A stretch of DNA of 64,000 bases from CAVZMI01 sp050011775 (GTDB taxonomy: Bacteria > Bacteroidota > Ignavibacteria > UBA10030 > CAVZMI01): assembly GCA_050011775.1 (NCBI GenBank), contig JBEKIL010000006.1, forward strand, positions 1-64,000, given 5' to 3'. Made by a program: the position numbers and the translations under genes. A model generated the notes under the pieces. The model worked only from the letters and a program-made list of their open reading frames with translations. It was not told where the DNA came from and searched no databases. This document shows positions 26,928-36,531 of this stretch, one piece after another. Numbering within the stretch: position 1 is the first letter of the stretch; each line of letters opens with the position of its first letter.

Positions 26928-27736
26928 TGAATATATCTCCTTCGGGCAAAACCTGAAAGATCAAGGAACCTGTTGTAGAGAGCAGTTGGATTCATCAGCC
27001 ATTTTTCATATCGCATCAGCGATGCCAGAAGACGATCACGGCGATTCATTGTCCGGCCATATTCTTCAATAAAAAACCTCTCGATATCACGAACATACTG
27101 ATCGTATGTTTGTCCGGAGCCTGAAATCGATTTATCGTAGAGGCGGAATGCGGACCACAATTCGTTGACTGTCTTGATAATCTTATTCTGACGTGAGAAT
27201 GAGAGAATTAATTCACCATCCCAGCACGTTCTATTTCTGATGTTGAAACCACCAACTTGAACAAATGCTTCTCGGCGAAAAAAAGTTGACTGTTGTAAAA
27301 TGGTCACAGCGCCATATAGGTAACGCCGCCGATTGAAGGTATCGCTGTAAATCTTCCGAATAATGCAGCCATCTTTATCAATGATGTATCCTCCCCCACA
27401 CAAGACATCAACGGATGGTGAGGACGAGAATATTTCAGCTACCTTCTGAAATGTGATCGGCAGGTACTCGTCATCGGCATTCAAATAACCGAATATTTCG
27501 CCTGTAGCACATCGGAAACCTTTGTTCAATCCGTCGGCGGGTCCCTTATCGGTTTCCTCAATTACTTGTGTTATTTGATGACGATTGGCATCAATAATTA
27601 TTTTACTTTCATCCGTCGATCCCGCATCAACGAGGATATATTCGAGATCATGATATCCCTGATTAAGAACCGATAGTATTGCTCGCTCTAAATAATTTGC
27701 TTGATTAAAGGAAATTGTGACAATACTAATTCGCAT
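26924..27736 (-). CDS. Glycosyltransferase family 2
   Basis: 270 residues, GT-A fold. It starts MRISIVTISFNQANYLERAI, has YHDLEYILVDAGSTDESKII and the metal-binding DxD-type motif in EIFGYLNADDEYLPITF. DKGPADGLNKGFRCATGEIF is the WcaA/WbbD-like sequence seen in many O-antigen enzymes. QQSTFFRREAFVQVGGFN is the acceptor-side motif. The length is normal. It overlaps the Wzy-like gene by 11 nt. Confidence 0.9.
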   Translation of the reverse strand: MRISIVTISFNQANYLERAILSVLNQGYHDLEYILVDAGSTDESKIIIDANRHQITQVIEETDKGPADGLNKGFRCATGEIFGYLNADDEYLPITFQKVAEIFSSSPSVDVLCGGGYIIDKDGCIIRKIYSDTFNRRRYLYGAVTILQQSTFFRREAFVQVGGFNIRNRTCWDGELILSFSRQNKIIKTVNELWSAFRLYDKSISGSGQTYDQYVRDIERFFIEEYGRTMNRRDRLLASLMRYEKWLMNPTALYNRFLDLSGFARRRYIQ

Positions 27737-29048
27737 CGAGTCGTTGTTTCTCTGATGATTGCTTTTGTACTTTAATATTGTCTAATACAGTAATAACAAC
27801 GATGATGAAAAAAGTTTCGATAAATCGCGCTGTTGCCCCATAGGGTGAGAAAAAAATACTCCAGAGAAGCGTTACTACGACGAAGACAGCGAGAAAATTT
27901 AGTGGTTCGTTGACTTTATACATCTCCAGGAATACCCTAAATGTCAAAATAAAAATAAACAACCAGAAGACCGCACCGAGGATACCCGCTTCAACCCACG
28001 CTCCCCAGAGATGCGAATGTGTTGGTATCAAATCTGAAAAATTTCTACCCGGCTTATAACCTGCATCACGTAAGAAATGATACATCATCTGATCATATTT
28101 GGGATTTTTTGCCCACGAGCCATGTCCCAGAAGTGGAGAATCACTGATAGCATAGAAGGAGGAGATAATTTCCGATCTCCCTCCAAGGAATAATCCATAA
28201 TCCCCTTCGCTCTGACTCTTTTCTTTTTCTTTGACATCGACGGCTGCTTTCGAAATAACATTCTGGTACATATATTGAAATCCAAAGAAAAATACAACGA
28301 GAGATAAACCTATTATGATTTTATTCCCAATTGACAAATGCCTTATAGCAAACGGAGAACGAAATGAAACATTATCAATGAAAAAATAGGAACCCATCAA
28401 AAAACAAGCTCCCCCAAGTGATCGAGATCCCATACTGATACTAATAACAGCAAAGACCATCATAATAATGGTAGGTAACAATGGTTTTCGCCTGATAAAC
28501 CGGCTCTGAAATACTAATACAGCAATCATTACCATGGGAACGCCTAACCCAAATTTCCACCATTGACCAAGAGCTTCAGTACTAGGATTTACAAAGTATA
28601 CTAGGACCTGATAACCTGCAATGCCGATAGCAAAATAAATTATGGCACGTCGTTTTTGAAATAAGATTATATATAGGGCTGAAAAATTAATAAGCGTAAA
28701 TACTATTTTTGCCCAACCCCGGGAATAATCTTCGAACGGCGTTACCCGTATAATATCGGTAAGAATCTGTGATATCAGCCACACCACACCGAGAATAATT
28801 ATTGTCCGAGGTATAGGTTTACGAAGCATCCGACCCTTTCGAATAAGAAGCAATGGGAGACAGATTGTGAGAATGGTCTCCGATAAAAATAATCTGCCGA
28901 CGATCTGAAACTCGATAAGATTAAGACATGGGAGAATCAAACAAAATGCCTTCATGAAAAATCCTAACTTTTCGTCGGATAACATTTCCATTCTTTGTGG
29001 AACGTCGGCTTCTGTTGATAATACGGCATTACTATGATTACCTGGCAT
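27726..29048 (-). CDS. O-antigen ligase/polymerase (Wzy/WaaL-like) membrane protein
   Basis: 440 residues with about 10-12 membrane helices. The large periplasmic loop contains GRSEIISSFYAISDSPLLGH and HSHLWGAWVEAGILGAVFWL, the Wzy_C-type signature (conserved Arg and the His pair) of O-antigen ligase family proteins. In a Wzx/Wzy locus it most likely polymerises repeat units on the periplasmic side; attachment to lipid A core is the alternative. It is the only clear Wzy-type protein in the window although there are two flippases. Confidence 0.85.
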   Translation of the reverse strand: MPGNHSNAVLSTEADVPQRMEMLSDEKLGFFMKAFCLILPCLNLIEFQIVGRLFLSETILTICLPLLLIRKGRMLRKPIPRTIIILGVVWLISQILTDIIRVTPFEDYSRGWAKIVFTLINFSALYIILFQKRRAIIYFAIGIAGYQVLVYFVNPSTEALGQWWKFGLGVPMVMIAVLVFQSRFIRRKPLLPTIIMMVFAVISISMGSRSLGGACFLMGSYFFIDNVSFRSPFAIRHLSIGNKIIIGLSLVVFFFGFQYMYQNVISKAAVDVKEKEKSQSEGDYGLFLGGRSEIISSFYAISDSPLLGHGSWAKNPKYDQMMYHFLRDAGYKPGRNFSDLIPTHSHLWGAWVEAGILGAVFWLFIFILTFRVFLEMYKVNEPLNFLAVFVVVTLLWSIFFSPYGATARFIETFFIIVVITVLDNIKVQKQSSEKQRLDAN

Positions 29049-29061
29049 TATATGTACTCTA

Positions 29062-30342
29062 TTATTTATTGGTTAATAATGTTGAATATAGTGTGGCCAT
29101 CGCATCATTATAGACAGCGCTATGATATTGATTCTGAACCAACTCACGTGCTGATAGACCGAAATTTTTTAGACCAACCCGGTTATCGAAGCATTGCATT
29201 ATCGCATTATACAGTGACTCACGATTCCCCGGATCGATGAGGTATCCATGTTTTCCATGTTCGACGACAGAACCGGCATTCGGAGTTGTGATGATCGCCA
29301 TCCCTGAAGCCATGGCCTCAAATACTACCCGTGCAGAACCTTCTGCGAGCGTCGGAAAGACAAATACATCATGATCGAGCATGAGGCGAATGAGATCCTG
29401 ACGGAGAATGGCACCGAGGACTTTCACATTTACGTTTTGAATATTTCCAATTTTACTTTTGAGTTCTTGCTCAATTCCACCGGCCAACGTAAATGACCAA
29501 CCATGCTGTGGTAATTTCTTGATGACATCGAGCAATAGATCGGCACCTTTTCTTTTTTCTACTCCACCTGCAAATAGAAATTTCATTTCCGAATTATCAG
29601 TACGCTGTGTCCTCGCTGTGTTCTCCAGATATTTTTCTATTTCTGCGTCAATACCCCAATATTGAACTATGATTCGATCTTTCGGACACCCAAAGTCGAC
29701 CATTGTTTTCTTGACAAAATCAGAATTCACCAGAATCCAATCCGCAGTCTCGATATCATCCTGAACTAATCGCCACATTGGCGGAAGATGGACATGTAGT
29801 CGAGGATTATATATACCTTCATTCCTTATCAATTGCATTAATGCCTGGGGGTGGGCAATGGAATGGTCAACCAGAATGACCATCCCTTTACTCCGAGCGT
29901 GGGAAATAGTCTTTCCACCATACCCAGAACGGCAGTGATATAACCCTGCCTTTGAGTTGCGAATATATCGCAAGGCACTTCGCTGATATATCCTAAATGC
30001 AAGGGCATCGAGCTGTGGTTGCTTCGATCCGTTAAATCCAAATTGAGGAAACTTCACGGCAAGTTGGTTAAAAGGTTCAGAAAGAGTACATGTCCGAATT
30101 TTTTCCCCGGGTACACCCTCCGCCTCTCGAAGCATCCAGCGTTTCAGCCGGTCACTTGGGATAATTGCCGTGACTACTCGAAGCACACGCTTTAACAATG
30201 CAGTCGGGTATGCTGCTGTAATGAACTGGTCAAGTATTCCATGTCGTTCGGCACTCTGAGCAGCGTAAATCAAATGAAACTTACCGTGGCCATTTGATAT
30301 GATTACCGTATTTCGCCGACGCTCTGTCGTAATTCCATTCAT
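29062..30342 (-). CDS. Glycosyltransferase family 4
   Basis: 426 residues. The N-domain has IISNGHGKFHLIYAAQSAER and GLYHCRSGYGGKTISHARSK. The donor domain has DWILVNSDFVKKTMVDFGCP, MKFLFAGGVEKRKGADLLLD and the E-x7-E motif in FPTLAEGSARVVFEAMASGM. Longer N-terminal acceptor domain than the other GT4 genes, typical of a subgroup with QPQ-type loops. The gene is 13 nt upstream of the Wzy-like gene. Specificity is unknown. Confidence 0.87.
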   Translation of the reverse strand: MNGITTERRRNTVIISNGHGKFHLIYAAQSAERHGILDQFITAAYPTALLKRVLRVVTAIIPSDRLKRWMLREAEGVPGEKIRTCTLSEPFNQLAVKFPQFGFNGSKQPQLDALAFRIYQRSALRYIRNSKAGLYHCRSGYGGKTISHARSKGMVILVDHSIAHPQALMQLIRNEGIYNPRLHVHLPPMWRLVQDDIETADWILVNSDFVKKTMVDFGCPKDRIIVQYWGIDAEIEKYLENTARTQRTDNSEMKFLFAGGVEKRKGADLLLDVIKKLPQHGWSFTLAGGIEQELKSKIGNIQNVNVKVLGAILRQDLIRLMLDHDVFVFPTLAEGSARVVFEAMASGMAIITTPNAGSVVEHGKHGYLIDPGNRESLYNAIMQCFDNRVGLKNFGLSARELVQNQYHSAVYNDAMATLYSTLLTNK

Positions 30343-30346
30343 ATCG

Positions 30347-31054
30347 CTAATTTGATTTTACCATCTCTTCAAATTTATATCTAACCCGAGGAAGAATTTT
30401 TTTTCTTTTTCTATAATATTTCAGAAAATATTTTAAATAGAGATATCCCCAGAGTGAAAGCGCGCTCTTCCTGACAAACAGGACATCCGTATTGTCAAGT
30501 GAGAATGACACTTGATAGAATCCACTCTCTTTTATTTTCAATTTAATTTGATTTATTCGCTCTTTCAATTCCGGAAAAAGAAAATCATGGAATTCAACTG
30601 TAATTTGCCTATGAGATTGAAAGTCTGCAATCGACATCGAATTAAAGAGATCGATCTCAGCACCTTCGATATCTACCTTCAGCAAGTCTATACTCTTGAT
30701 ATTTATTTCCTTTAAAAAAGAACTATAGATGACACCCTCAACAACAATGCTAACGTCTTTTTTAACCTCGTTTGGATGATATAAACTTGCACACGAATCA
30801 TCCGGAATTTTTATCGAAATAGGACCGTTTTTCCTGGAAATGCAATATGGGAATTTTTTAATTCCCCGCTTTTCTTTAATCTGATCATAGAGTTGCGGAA
30901 TTGGTTCACACGCAAAAATATCGCATTGCAATTCATCTGCTATTGAATCAGAAAATGTCCCCTGATTTGCTCCTAAATCAATAACAACCGATTTGTTATC
31001 GAGAATAGAAGATATGAATGTATGGTTGCATATTGAATTTATCTTCGGGAACAT
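30347..31054 (-). CDS. FkbM family methyltransferase
   Basis: 235 residues. Motif I is SVVIDLGANQGTFSDSIADE with FACEPIPQLYDQI, and the FkbM signature is KSIDLLKVDIEGAEIDLFNS. A basic C-terminal tail (YLKYFLKYYRKRKKILPRV) may touch the membrane. The gene is clearly AT-rich (Lys/Ile/Asn-rich protein), as are 31268 and 32388, which suggests these three were acquired together from a source with different base composition. Confidence 0.85.
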   Translation of the reverse strand: MFPKINSICNHTFISSILDNKSVVIDLGANQGTFSDSIADELQCDIFACEPIPQLYDQIKEKRGIKKFPYCISRKNGPISIKIPDDSCASLYHPNEVKKDVSIVVEGVIYSSFLKEINIKSIDLLKVDIEGAEIDLFNSMSIADFQSHRQITVEFHDFLFPELKERINQIKLKIKESGFYQVSFSLDNTDVLFVRKSALSLWGYLYLKYFLKYYRKRKKILPRVRYKFEEMVKSN

Positions 31055-31267
31055 ATCTATATATACTCTCTGCTAATGTAAGAAACGCTGAATATTCTAA
31101 TAAATCCTCTTCTGCATAAATTCAATAATTACTTCTAATTATCGCTGTGTATCAAAAAAATATTCTCCGCACCTTCTTAAGAATATGGATTACCAATACA
31201 ATAATAGACGCGGACCATCAGCATATCTTTAATTGCGACATTATATCTTCTTATAATTTACTAATTA
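31055..31267. other. AT-rich spacer with a possible decayed glycosyltransferase fragment
   Basis: No intact gene. Around 31213-31226 the 14-mer gcggaccatcagca is identical to the part of the HlpA-like gene (near 33188) that encodes ADGPR, and flanking bases show weak similarity. It may be the relic of a second HlpA-like gene. Confidence 0.35.
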
Positions 31268-32248
31268 TTAATTTAAAAAGTGCCGTTCAACTCTCTGTAT
31301 AATTTTTTTTATGATTCGTTTGACACGATTGTGCAATGACATTCGAGACTTCAACACCCGGAGGGTATCATCTCTCATGATATTAAAAACATTATCTCGT
31401 TCAAAAAGATTTTCATACATCGTTACGATATCAAAAGCGTACCCCGGCTGATCATCAAGTAAAGCAAAAATCCATAACAGGATATATTCTCTCTTGCTGA
31501 AATTATGATCGACTAACCAATCGATGGATCGTAAATATCGTGCCTCACAATATATAGGACTGGGATGTAATAAAGAATTTATTCTTTTTTCTGAGAAGCA
31601 TGTATGAACCGTCCTTAATGAATCCATGCTTGATCTCTTCATACGAATTGCCTTGCCGATATTTAACCGGGAAGGCCAAAATCCTTCCTTAAGTAATACT
31701 TGATGGGCATGAATAAATAGGTCTTCTCCCTTATAGACATCCACAAGTCCCGGCTCGATATCGACAGCCATAATACGTGAACGAATTTGGGATGATATAC
31801 TGCTGAAAAGTCGCAAATCAGTTCCTTGTGAGTCGGTCTTGAACCAATCAATGCCTGGTAAATTTAATTCTTGAAGGAGTCTATCAATAGAAATCGCATC
31901 GACCGTGATCTTTTTCTCTACAATGAATAAATCCGAAAAAAGATAATCACAAAGCGATTTTGCATCTGGCAGCAACGTACTGGAGCAATATGGTGATCGC
32001 GTCAAGAAAAAAGATGTTTTAGTTTCATCATCGGTTGTAACGATAGCTTTATTGATGATGATTGATTTCCAGTACTGTGTTGGTCTGGAATCTTGAGTAT
32101 CTCTCGTATCCGGATCGAATCCGATATAGATACTCTGACAAGAGATTGGATCTAATATATCCTGCGGTTTTCCTGAAGCACCAATATCCAGGAAAACAGG
32201 ATGTAGATTATTGAGTTCTAATATTTTAGATGTATTATGCAACGCCAT
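31268..32248 (-). CDS. FkbM-like methyltransferase with C-terminal extension
   Basis: 326 residues. Motif I is PVFLDIGASGKPQDILDPIS, the acidic element is IYIGFDPDTRDTQD, and the FkbM signature IDWFKTDSQGTDLRLFSSI has the D-x-Q-G form. About 100 additional residues follow (CFSEKRINSLLHPSP to the Lys/Arg-rich end), a length seen in a subgroup found in polysaccharide loci of uncultured bacteria. AT-rich coding sequence. Activity as a sugar methyltransferase is inferred. Confidence 0.75.
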   Translation of the reverse strand: MALHNTSKILELNNLHPVFLDIGASGKPQDILDPISCQSIYIGFDPDTRDTQDSRPTQYWKSIIINKAIVTTDDETKTSFFLTRSPYCSSTLLPDAKSLCDYLFSDLFIVEKKITVDAISIDRLLQELNLPGIDWFKTDSQGTDLRLFSSISSQIRSRIMAVDIEPGLVDVYKGEDLFIHAHQVLLKEGFWPSRLNIGKAIRMKRSSMDSLRTVHTCFSEKRINSLLHPSPIYCEARYLRSIDWLVDHNFSKREYILLWIFALLDDQPGYAFDIVTMYENLFERDNVFNIMRDDTLRVLKSRMSLHNRVKRIIKKIIQRVERHFLN

Positions 32249-32387
32249 TTTCTCCTCGTTTAATCACGACCGATTATCATATCTCTTTATCTGCGCATAT
32301 ATCTTATGAAAATGAACCATCACCCTCTCTATGCTTTAATGATAAGTCCTTATTAAGTTTATAAGCTATATTCAAAGTATAAAAACT

Positions 32388-33314
32388 TCAAATTCTTTTT
32401 CTGAATATGGTAAATAGCTTCTTGATAATTCTCAATATCAAGGGTTTTGGTCGGAATATTTTACGCTGAGTATAATCATCGGCTGCGAGATCTCGTTGTA
32501 TTATTATCGGATGAATAAGCGGAATTGATATATTAGTTGAGTAGAGATTCGCCAGCCAACTATAGATATTTTTAGTATGGGTGGCAGCATCTCCGAATCC
32601 TATATTCGTGACTAAATTATTATTTGGTGATATACAAAGTCCTCCATTGTGCCATATACTGAATTGCCATTGGTAATCCCATATTGAAATTTCCCCTCTA
32701 CGTATAAGCTCAAAAATCATTGTCCAGTACTGTCGATCAATAGCGCTTTTGAAAATTCTATCGAGGCATTTTTTTTGTAATAAATCTTGTAGCCCATCAA
32801 CTTGCTTGTCGTACAAATTCCACGCTCGTCTCCAGGTAGCCCATCCCCAAATGTGACTAAATGCAGAAAAGTAATAGCTCGCCTCACCCCGTGTTTTACC
32901 ATTTTGAAAATTATTCCCGCCGATATGCATAATATTTTCATTATCTTTGTATCGATCCAATAATTCTTTACAATAAAGAAAAAATGAATGTATTGGTAGG
33001 CAATCGTCCTCCAAGATAATTCCCATTTCCTCATGGGTGAATAACCACGTTATTGCCGTTATCATAGAATCTCGACAACCAAGATTATTTTCATGAAATA
33101 GGAATTTATTTTCACAGGGCCAATCAATATTGCTGACTATTTCTCGTACACTTGCACATGCGGCGAGATCACTTTGAATACCAGGGCGCGGACCATCAGC
33201 AGCAATATATAATCGCCCCGGTTTAGTCTCTCTTATCACACTAAATACTTTCGACGTTGTCCCCGGTCTGTTAAAAACGATTAATAATATGGGTATGTCA
33301 AAAGGCGTTTGCAT
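32388..33314 (-). CDS. GT-A-type glycosyltransferase, HlpA-like
   Basis: About 308 residues from the ATG at 33314; the frame to 33410 adds a non-homologous leader. The N-terminus IPILLIVFNRPGTTSKVFSV followed by GRLYIAADGPRPG is the sequence long annotated as 'hemolytic protein HlpA-like' and now taken as a nucleotide-diphospho-sugar transferase. The metal site is probably GIILEDDCLPIHSFF, and HIWGWATWRRAWNLYD is a conserved acceptor motif. AT-rich. It is likely a cytoplasmic glycosyltransferase of the repeat unit rather than a hemolysin. Confidence 0.82.
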   Translation of the reverse strand: MQTPFDIPILLIVFNRPGTTSKVFSVIRETKPGRLYIAADGPRPGIQSDLAACASVREIVSNIDWPCENKFLFHENNLGCRDSMITAITWLFTHEEMGIILEDDCLPIHSFFLYCKELLDRYKDNENIMHIGGNNFQNGKTRGEASYYFSAFSHIWGWATWRRAWNLYDKQVDGLQDLLQKKCLDRIFKSAIDRQYWTMIFELIRRGEISIWDYQWQFSIWHNGGLCISPNNNLVTNIGFGDAATHTKNIYSWLANLYSTNISIPLIHPIIIQRDLAADDYTQRKIFRPKPLILRIIKKLFTIFRKRI

Positions 33315-33441
33315 AAAATCCAAGCGAAAGTTTTTGATTCCTAGTACAATGCTTAAAATTATGATTCTTAAACCCGTATAATGTGTAGTTTCTTCGGTCT
33401 TGCCAGCCAAATCGCATTAAAACTTTATTAGATTAATCTCG

Positions 33442-34281
33442 TTAGGTAATAAGCTCCCTAAACTTTTCATCCATCATTGCATGACGCATCGCGACAATAT
33501 TCTGAAAAGCGAAGATTTCATGAGTAAGGGGTCTGTATTCCCTCATCGGTTTTAGACCCGAGGGAAGCATACGAAAGAAAACATATTCTGGAAGAGCCGT
33601 AATAAAGTCTTTGAAATAGGTCCGGCCGAGAATATTCATTTCGTTGAATTCGAAATGAATCACGTTTATCTTTCCTTCCCCAATTGCCCTCGTACATCCT
33701 TTCAAAACATTCAATTCATTTCCCTCGACATCGATTTTGAGCAAGTCGATTTTTTCTATAGTATTCTGAATCATAAAATCGTCTAATGTCATTGAGGTGA
33801 CAACATGTGCCACTCGCTCTTTATGATAAAATTCCATTATTGCCTCTTTAAAAACAGAAGCATGTTCCGATCCATCATTTTCTGCATAATCATATAAAGT
33901 TATTTGTCCGCCATGTGCATCGCAGGCGAAATTAAATGCTCTGAATTTATTGGCATCTGCATTCTGTTGAAGTTTCACAAATGTAACCGGATGCGGTTCA
34001 ATCGCATACACGGTGGCGGTCGGTTGGATTTCGATCGCCATTTTCGCATATTCACCAATATTCGCCCCCACATCGACGACGATACTGTGGCTTTTTGGTC
34101 TCAAGTAATCCTGTAAGAATCTTTTTTCCCCACTGACACATCGGTTTTCATAATTTAGTATTCCCATTCCCCTGAGAGCCAGATCGTATAGAAAGAGATT
34201 CAATTTCCAGCAGCACCTCCGTGCAAAAAGGGTGCGATAGATTCGTGTAAGAACTGATGTTATGGATGATTTCAGTGACAT
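33442..34281 (-). CDS. FkbM family methyltransferase
   Basis: About 279 residues from the ATG at 34281, which overlaps the upstream TAA by one base (TAATG). Motif I is SIVVDVGANIGEYAKMAIEI with VYAIEPHPVTFVKL, and the FkbM signature is IEKIDLLKIDVEGNELNVLK. HFEFNEMNILGRTYFKDF and the C-terminal FFRMLPSGLKPMREYRPLTH match FkbM enzymes of O-antigen loci. The tight stop/start overlap implies coupling with the preceding methyltransferase gene. Confidence 0.87.
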   Translation of the reverse strand: MSLKSSITSVLTRIYRTLFARRCCWKLNLFLYDLALRGMGILNYENRCVSGEKRFLQDYLRPKSHSIVVDVGANIGEYAKMAIEIQPTATVYAIEPHPVTFVKLQQNADANKFRAFNFACDAHGGQITLYDYAENDGSEHASVFKEAIMEFYHKERVAHVVTSMTLDDFMIQNTIEKIDLLKIDVEGNELNVLKGCTRAIGEGKINVIHFEFNEMNILGRTYFKDFITALPEYVFFRMLPSGLKPMREYRPLTHEIFAFQNIVAMRHAMMDEKFRELIT

Positions 34282-34925
34282 TATTTTCTGCATTCCATAT
34301 ATAACGAATTTTTTCTCCGCTCTTCCTTATCAAGTTCCGGATCGAATTCACGCGAACGAACATTCACAAAACCTGCATCAGAGAGTGCACGGGTAATATT
34401 ATCGGCATCAAATGCATTTTTATGACTGCCGTCCATATAGAAAAGAAAATTGATGATATCGAGCTTCGTTTTGAGATTCCCGGGATATTCATATGGTACA
34501 CGCTGCTTAAACTCGCCTTCAGGAACAGAATATGCCATCATCAAAGGGCGTACATCGGGAACGACAATCGAGAATACTCCGGCAGGAATCAGTACCCGGC
34601 GGACTTCCTGCAGTATATATAGAAATTCATTGTGTGCAAAATGTTCGAGTACATGTTCTGCATAGATCGTACTGATCGAATTATCCGGGAATGGCAATCC
34701 GTTCCGCAAGTCAAAGGGAAAATCGGCTTTCCCGCTGAGATCAAGCGTATAGAATCCCTGGCGAGGATGAGAACTGCCGATTTCAATCCGGGCATTGAGT
34801 ATACTCTTCCCCCAGAGCCTCACTTTCACAATTGAATAGATCGATTTCAGAAGAGCTTTCAGCTCAAATACCATCAAAGCGCATACCGCTGCACATCGTT
34901 TCAATATTTTATTAATCATATACAT
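34281..34925 (-). CDS. Class I SAM-dependent methyltransferase-like protein
   Basis: 214 residues. After a hydrophobic N-terminus comes RIEIGSSHPRQGFYTLDLSG, a motif I in which the usual GCG is replaced by GSS, then LPFPDNSISTIYAEHVLEHF and VRRVLIPAGVFSIVVPDVRP. These are the post-I motifs of the group also found at 17868 and 25145. Loss of the Gly-rich loop raises the possibility of weak or altered SAM binding. Start at 34925 or the next ATG (34919). Confidence 0.72.
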   Translation of the reverse strand: MYMINKILKRCAAVCALMVFELKALLKSIYSIVKVRLWGKSILNARIEIGSSHPRQGFYTLDLSGKADFPFDLRNGLPFPDNSISTIYAEHVLEHFAHNEFLYILQEVRRVLIPAGVFSIVVPDVRPLMMAYSVPEGEFKQRVPYEYPGNLKTKLDIINFLFYMDGSHKNAFDADNITRALSDAGFVNVRSREFDPELDKEERRKNSLYMECRK

Positions 34926-34971
34926 CGGACGCTACTATTATATATATTCGGCAAAAAGTTCCGAAAAAATA

Positions 34972-35142
34972 CTAGTGTCGAGTACCAATCGAGACACTTG
35001 TGTCGAGTGCCAAAAATAACTTGGGGAATTCAACTGAGTGAATTCAGTCGATTCTGCCCGGAAAAGCATGTTTTTACGCTCCGACTTCTTCAAGTTATTT
35101 CTGAATCGAGACACTTGTGTCGAGTGTCAATCGAGACACTAT
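34972..35142. repeat. Repeat family D: clustered 'CGAGACACTTGTGTCGAG' units
   Basis: The word atcgagacacttgtgtcgag occurs at about 34988 and 35104, each with a half unit beside it (agtgtcgagtacc at 34974, tcgagacact at 35131). GACAC-TT-GTGTC can form a small hairpin. The right-hand copy ends exactly at the stop codon of the flippase gene (35139-35141). Confidence 0.7.
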
Positions 35143-36470
35143 AATAAATATTTCCACGGGAAAAAGATGGCTTTTGTGAATATAATAGCCACTTTTCTTG
35201 ATTCAGGCAATACGAAAAAAGTAAAATAGCCGGCAACAGCATAACCCACGATGGTGGCAACCGCAGCACCCAATTCATGATAACGCGGGACAAGTACTAA
35301 ATTAAACACAACATTCGATACCGCCCCTGCAAATGTGGCATACATAAGAATTTTCTGGCGCCCCTCGATGATTGTCCAATTCGAAGCAGCCACACCAATA
35401 AAAACGAATATTCCCGCCCATATATATAGAGCAAGAACAGACCCGGATTCACCATAACGTGACCCATAAAGTAGCTGTATGATATTGCTTGAAAACAAGG
35501 TGGTTACGATGGCGATACCGATAGAAATCGTTGCTAGCACTGCGGAATATTTTTGAAATTTACTATAAAATAATTTTTCATTTTCTTTCCGGTATGAAAC
35601 AAGTATAGGAAAAATCGATGATGAAATCGCCATCGGAATGAAATACCATAACTCGGATAATTTCACTGCCGCCGCATATATCCCCACACTGTGAGCTCCC
35701 CCGAAATTACCGAGAATGATTTGATCTGCCCTCAGGTAAACCGTCACGGCAAAAGCCGACATCATCAACGGCCACGATTCTTTCAACAGAGCTTTTGCCA
35801 GCTGATATTCGATCTTCCACTCACGAATGTGATCGGAGGTCTTCAGGTAAGCTATGGCCAGCGCTGCAGCCGTAAGTAATATATCGACTGCAGTCGCTAT
35901 TGCAAATGCAATCAAAGGCGCATGAGAAAGAACCAGGATAAGCCGGACAAGGATGGAAAGGACATTCGAAACATTCCGTGCGATAACGTTGAACCGCGAT
36001 TGGACTTGCGACTGGAACCAGTAATCGACAACGTCCCACCCGTTGAAAAAAAGACCGCCTGCTACTATCGCGATGAGAATTTTTGTTGTATGATCCATAT
36101 CAGAAATCAGTATACTAACGATGATACAGATCAATGCGAAGATACTTGCGGTGGATTTAAGGAAAAATGCTGTCCCTAACAATACATTTTTTTTTGAGAC
36201 ATCTTTGGCAATTTCGCGGATGACTATTGTTTCAAGTCCCAGACCGGCAAATGCTGCGAACATTCCTACATATGCAACAGCATAACTCAGCGTTCCAAAA
36301 TAGTCGGGTCCCAGGTAACGAGTTACCAGAACGCTGATGATGAAGCCAAATACTGCACGAATAAACCGATCGGCTACCAGCCACTGAAGGTTGGCGAGCA
36401 CGCGGGCAGAATTCGTCCCGCCGCCCATCCAGGCGATAATTTTTTGCGTCAGTTTAGAAAAAAGGTTCAT
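35139..36470 (-). CDS. Wzx-like oligosaccharide flippase, second copy
   Basis: 443 residues with about 12 membrane segments, MOP-superfamily type. Motifs: FVLADRFIRAVFGFIISVLV-like start (read here as LVADRFIRAVFGFIISVLVT), RYLGPDYFGTLSYAVAYVGM, GLETIVIREIAKDVSKKNVL and LGAAVATIVGYAVAGYFTFF. It is of the RfbX/Wzx type seen in O-antigen loci and is not closely similar to the flippase at 13773. The stop codon lies in repeat family D, and the start is followed upstream by repeat B3, so this gene is a self-contained module between repeats. Confidence 0.88.
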   Translation of the reverse strand: MNLFSKLTQKIIAWMGGGTNSARVLANLQWLVADRFIRAVFGFIISVLVTRYLGPDYFGTLSYAVAYVGMFAAFAGLGLETIVIREIAKDVSKKNVLLGTAFFLKSTASIFALICIIVSILISDMDHTTKILIAIVAGGLFFNGWDVVDYWFQSQVQSRFNVIARNVSNVLSILVRLILVLSHAPLIAFAIATAVDILLTAAALAIAYLKTSDHIREWKIEYQLAKALLKESWPLMMSAFAVTVYLRADQIILGNFGGAHSVGIYAAAVKLSELWYFIPMAISSSIFPILVSYRKENEKLFYSKFQKYSAVLATISIGIAIVTTLFSSNIIQLLYGSRYGESGSVLALYIWAGIFVFIGVAASNWTIIEGRQKILMYATFAGAVSNVVFNLVLVPRYHELGAAVATIVGYAVAGYFTFFVLPESRKVAIIFTKAIFFPWKYLL

Positions 36471-36531
36471 TGCGAGGGCTTTAAGAATTAAATTAACCGA
36501 GAAAAAGCCTGAAATAAGAAAAACGAAAACA

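Noticed and set aside
32388..33314. Hemolysin
   Set aside because: The old 'HlpA hemolytic' label rests on weak annotation; the motifs are those of a GT-A glycosyltransferase.
34972..35142. Possible CRISPR array of 20-bp repeats
   Set aside because: Copies are partial, palindromic and unevenly spaced; no cas genes.
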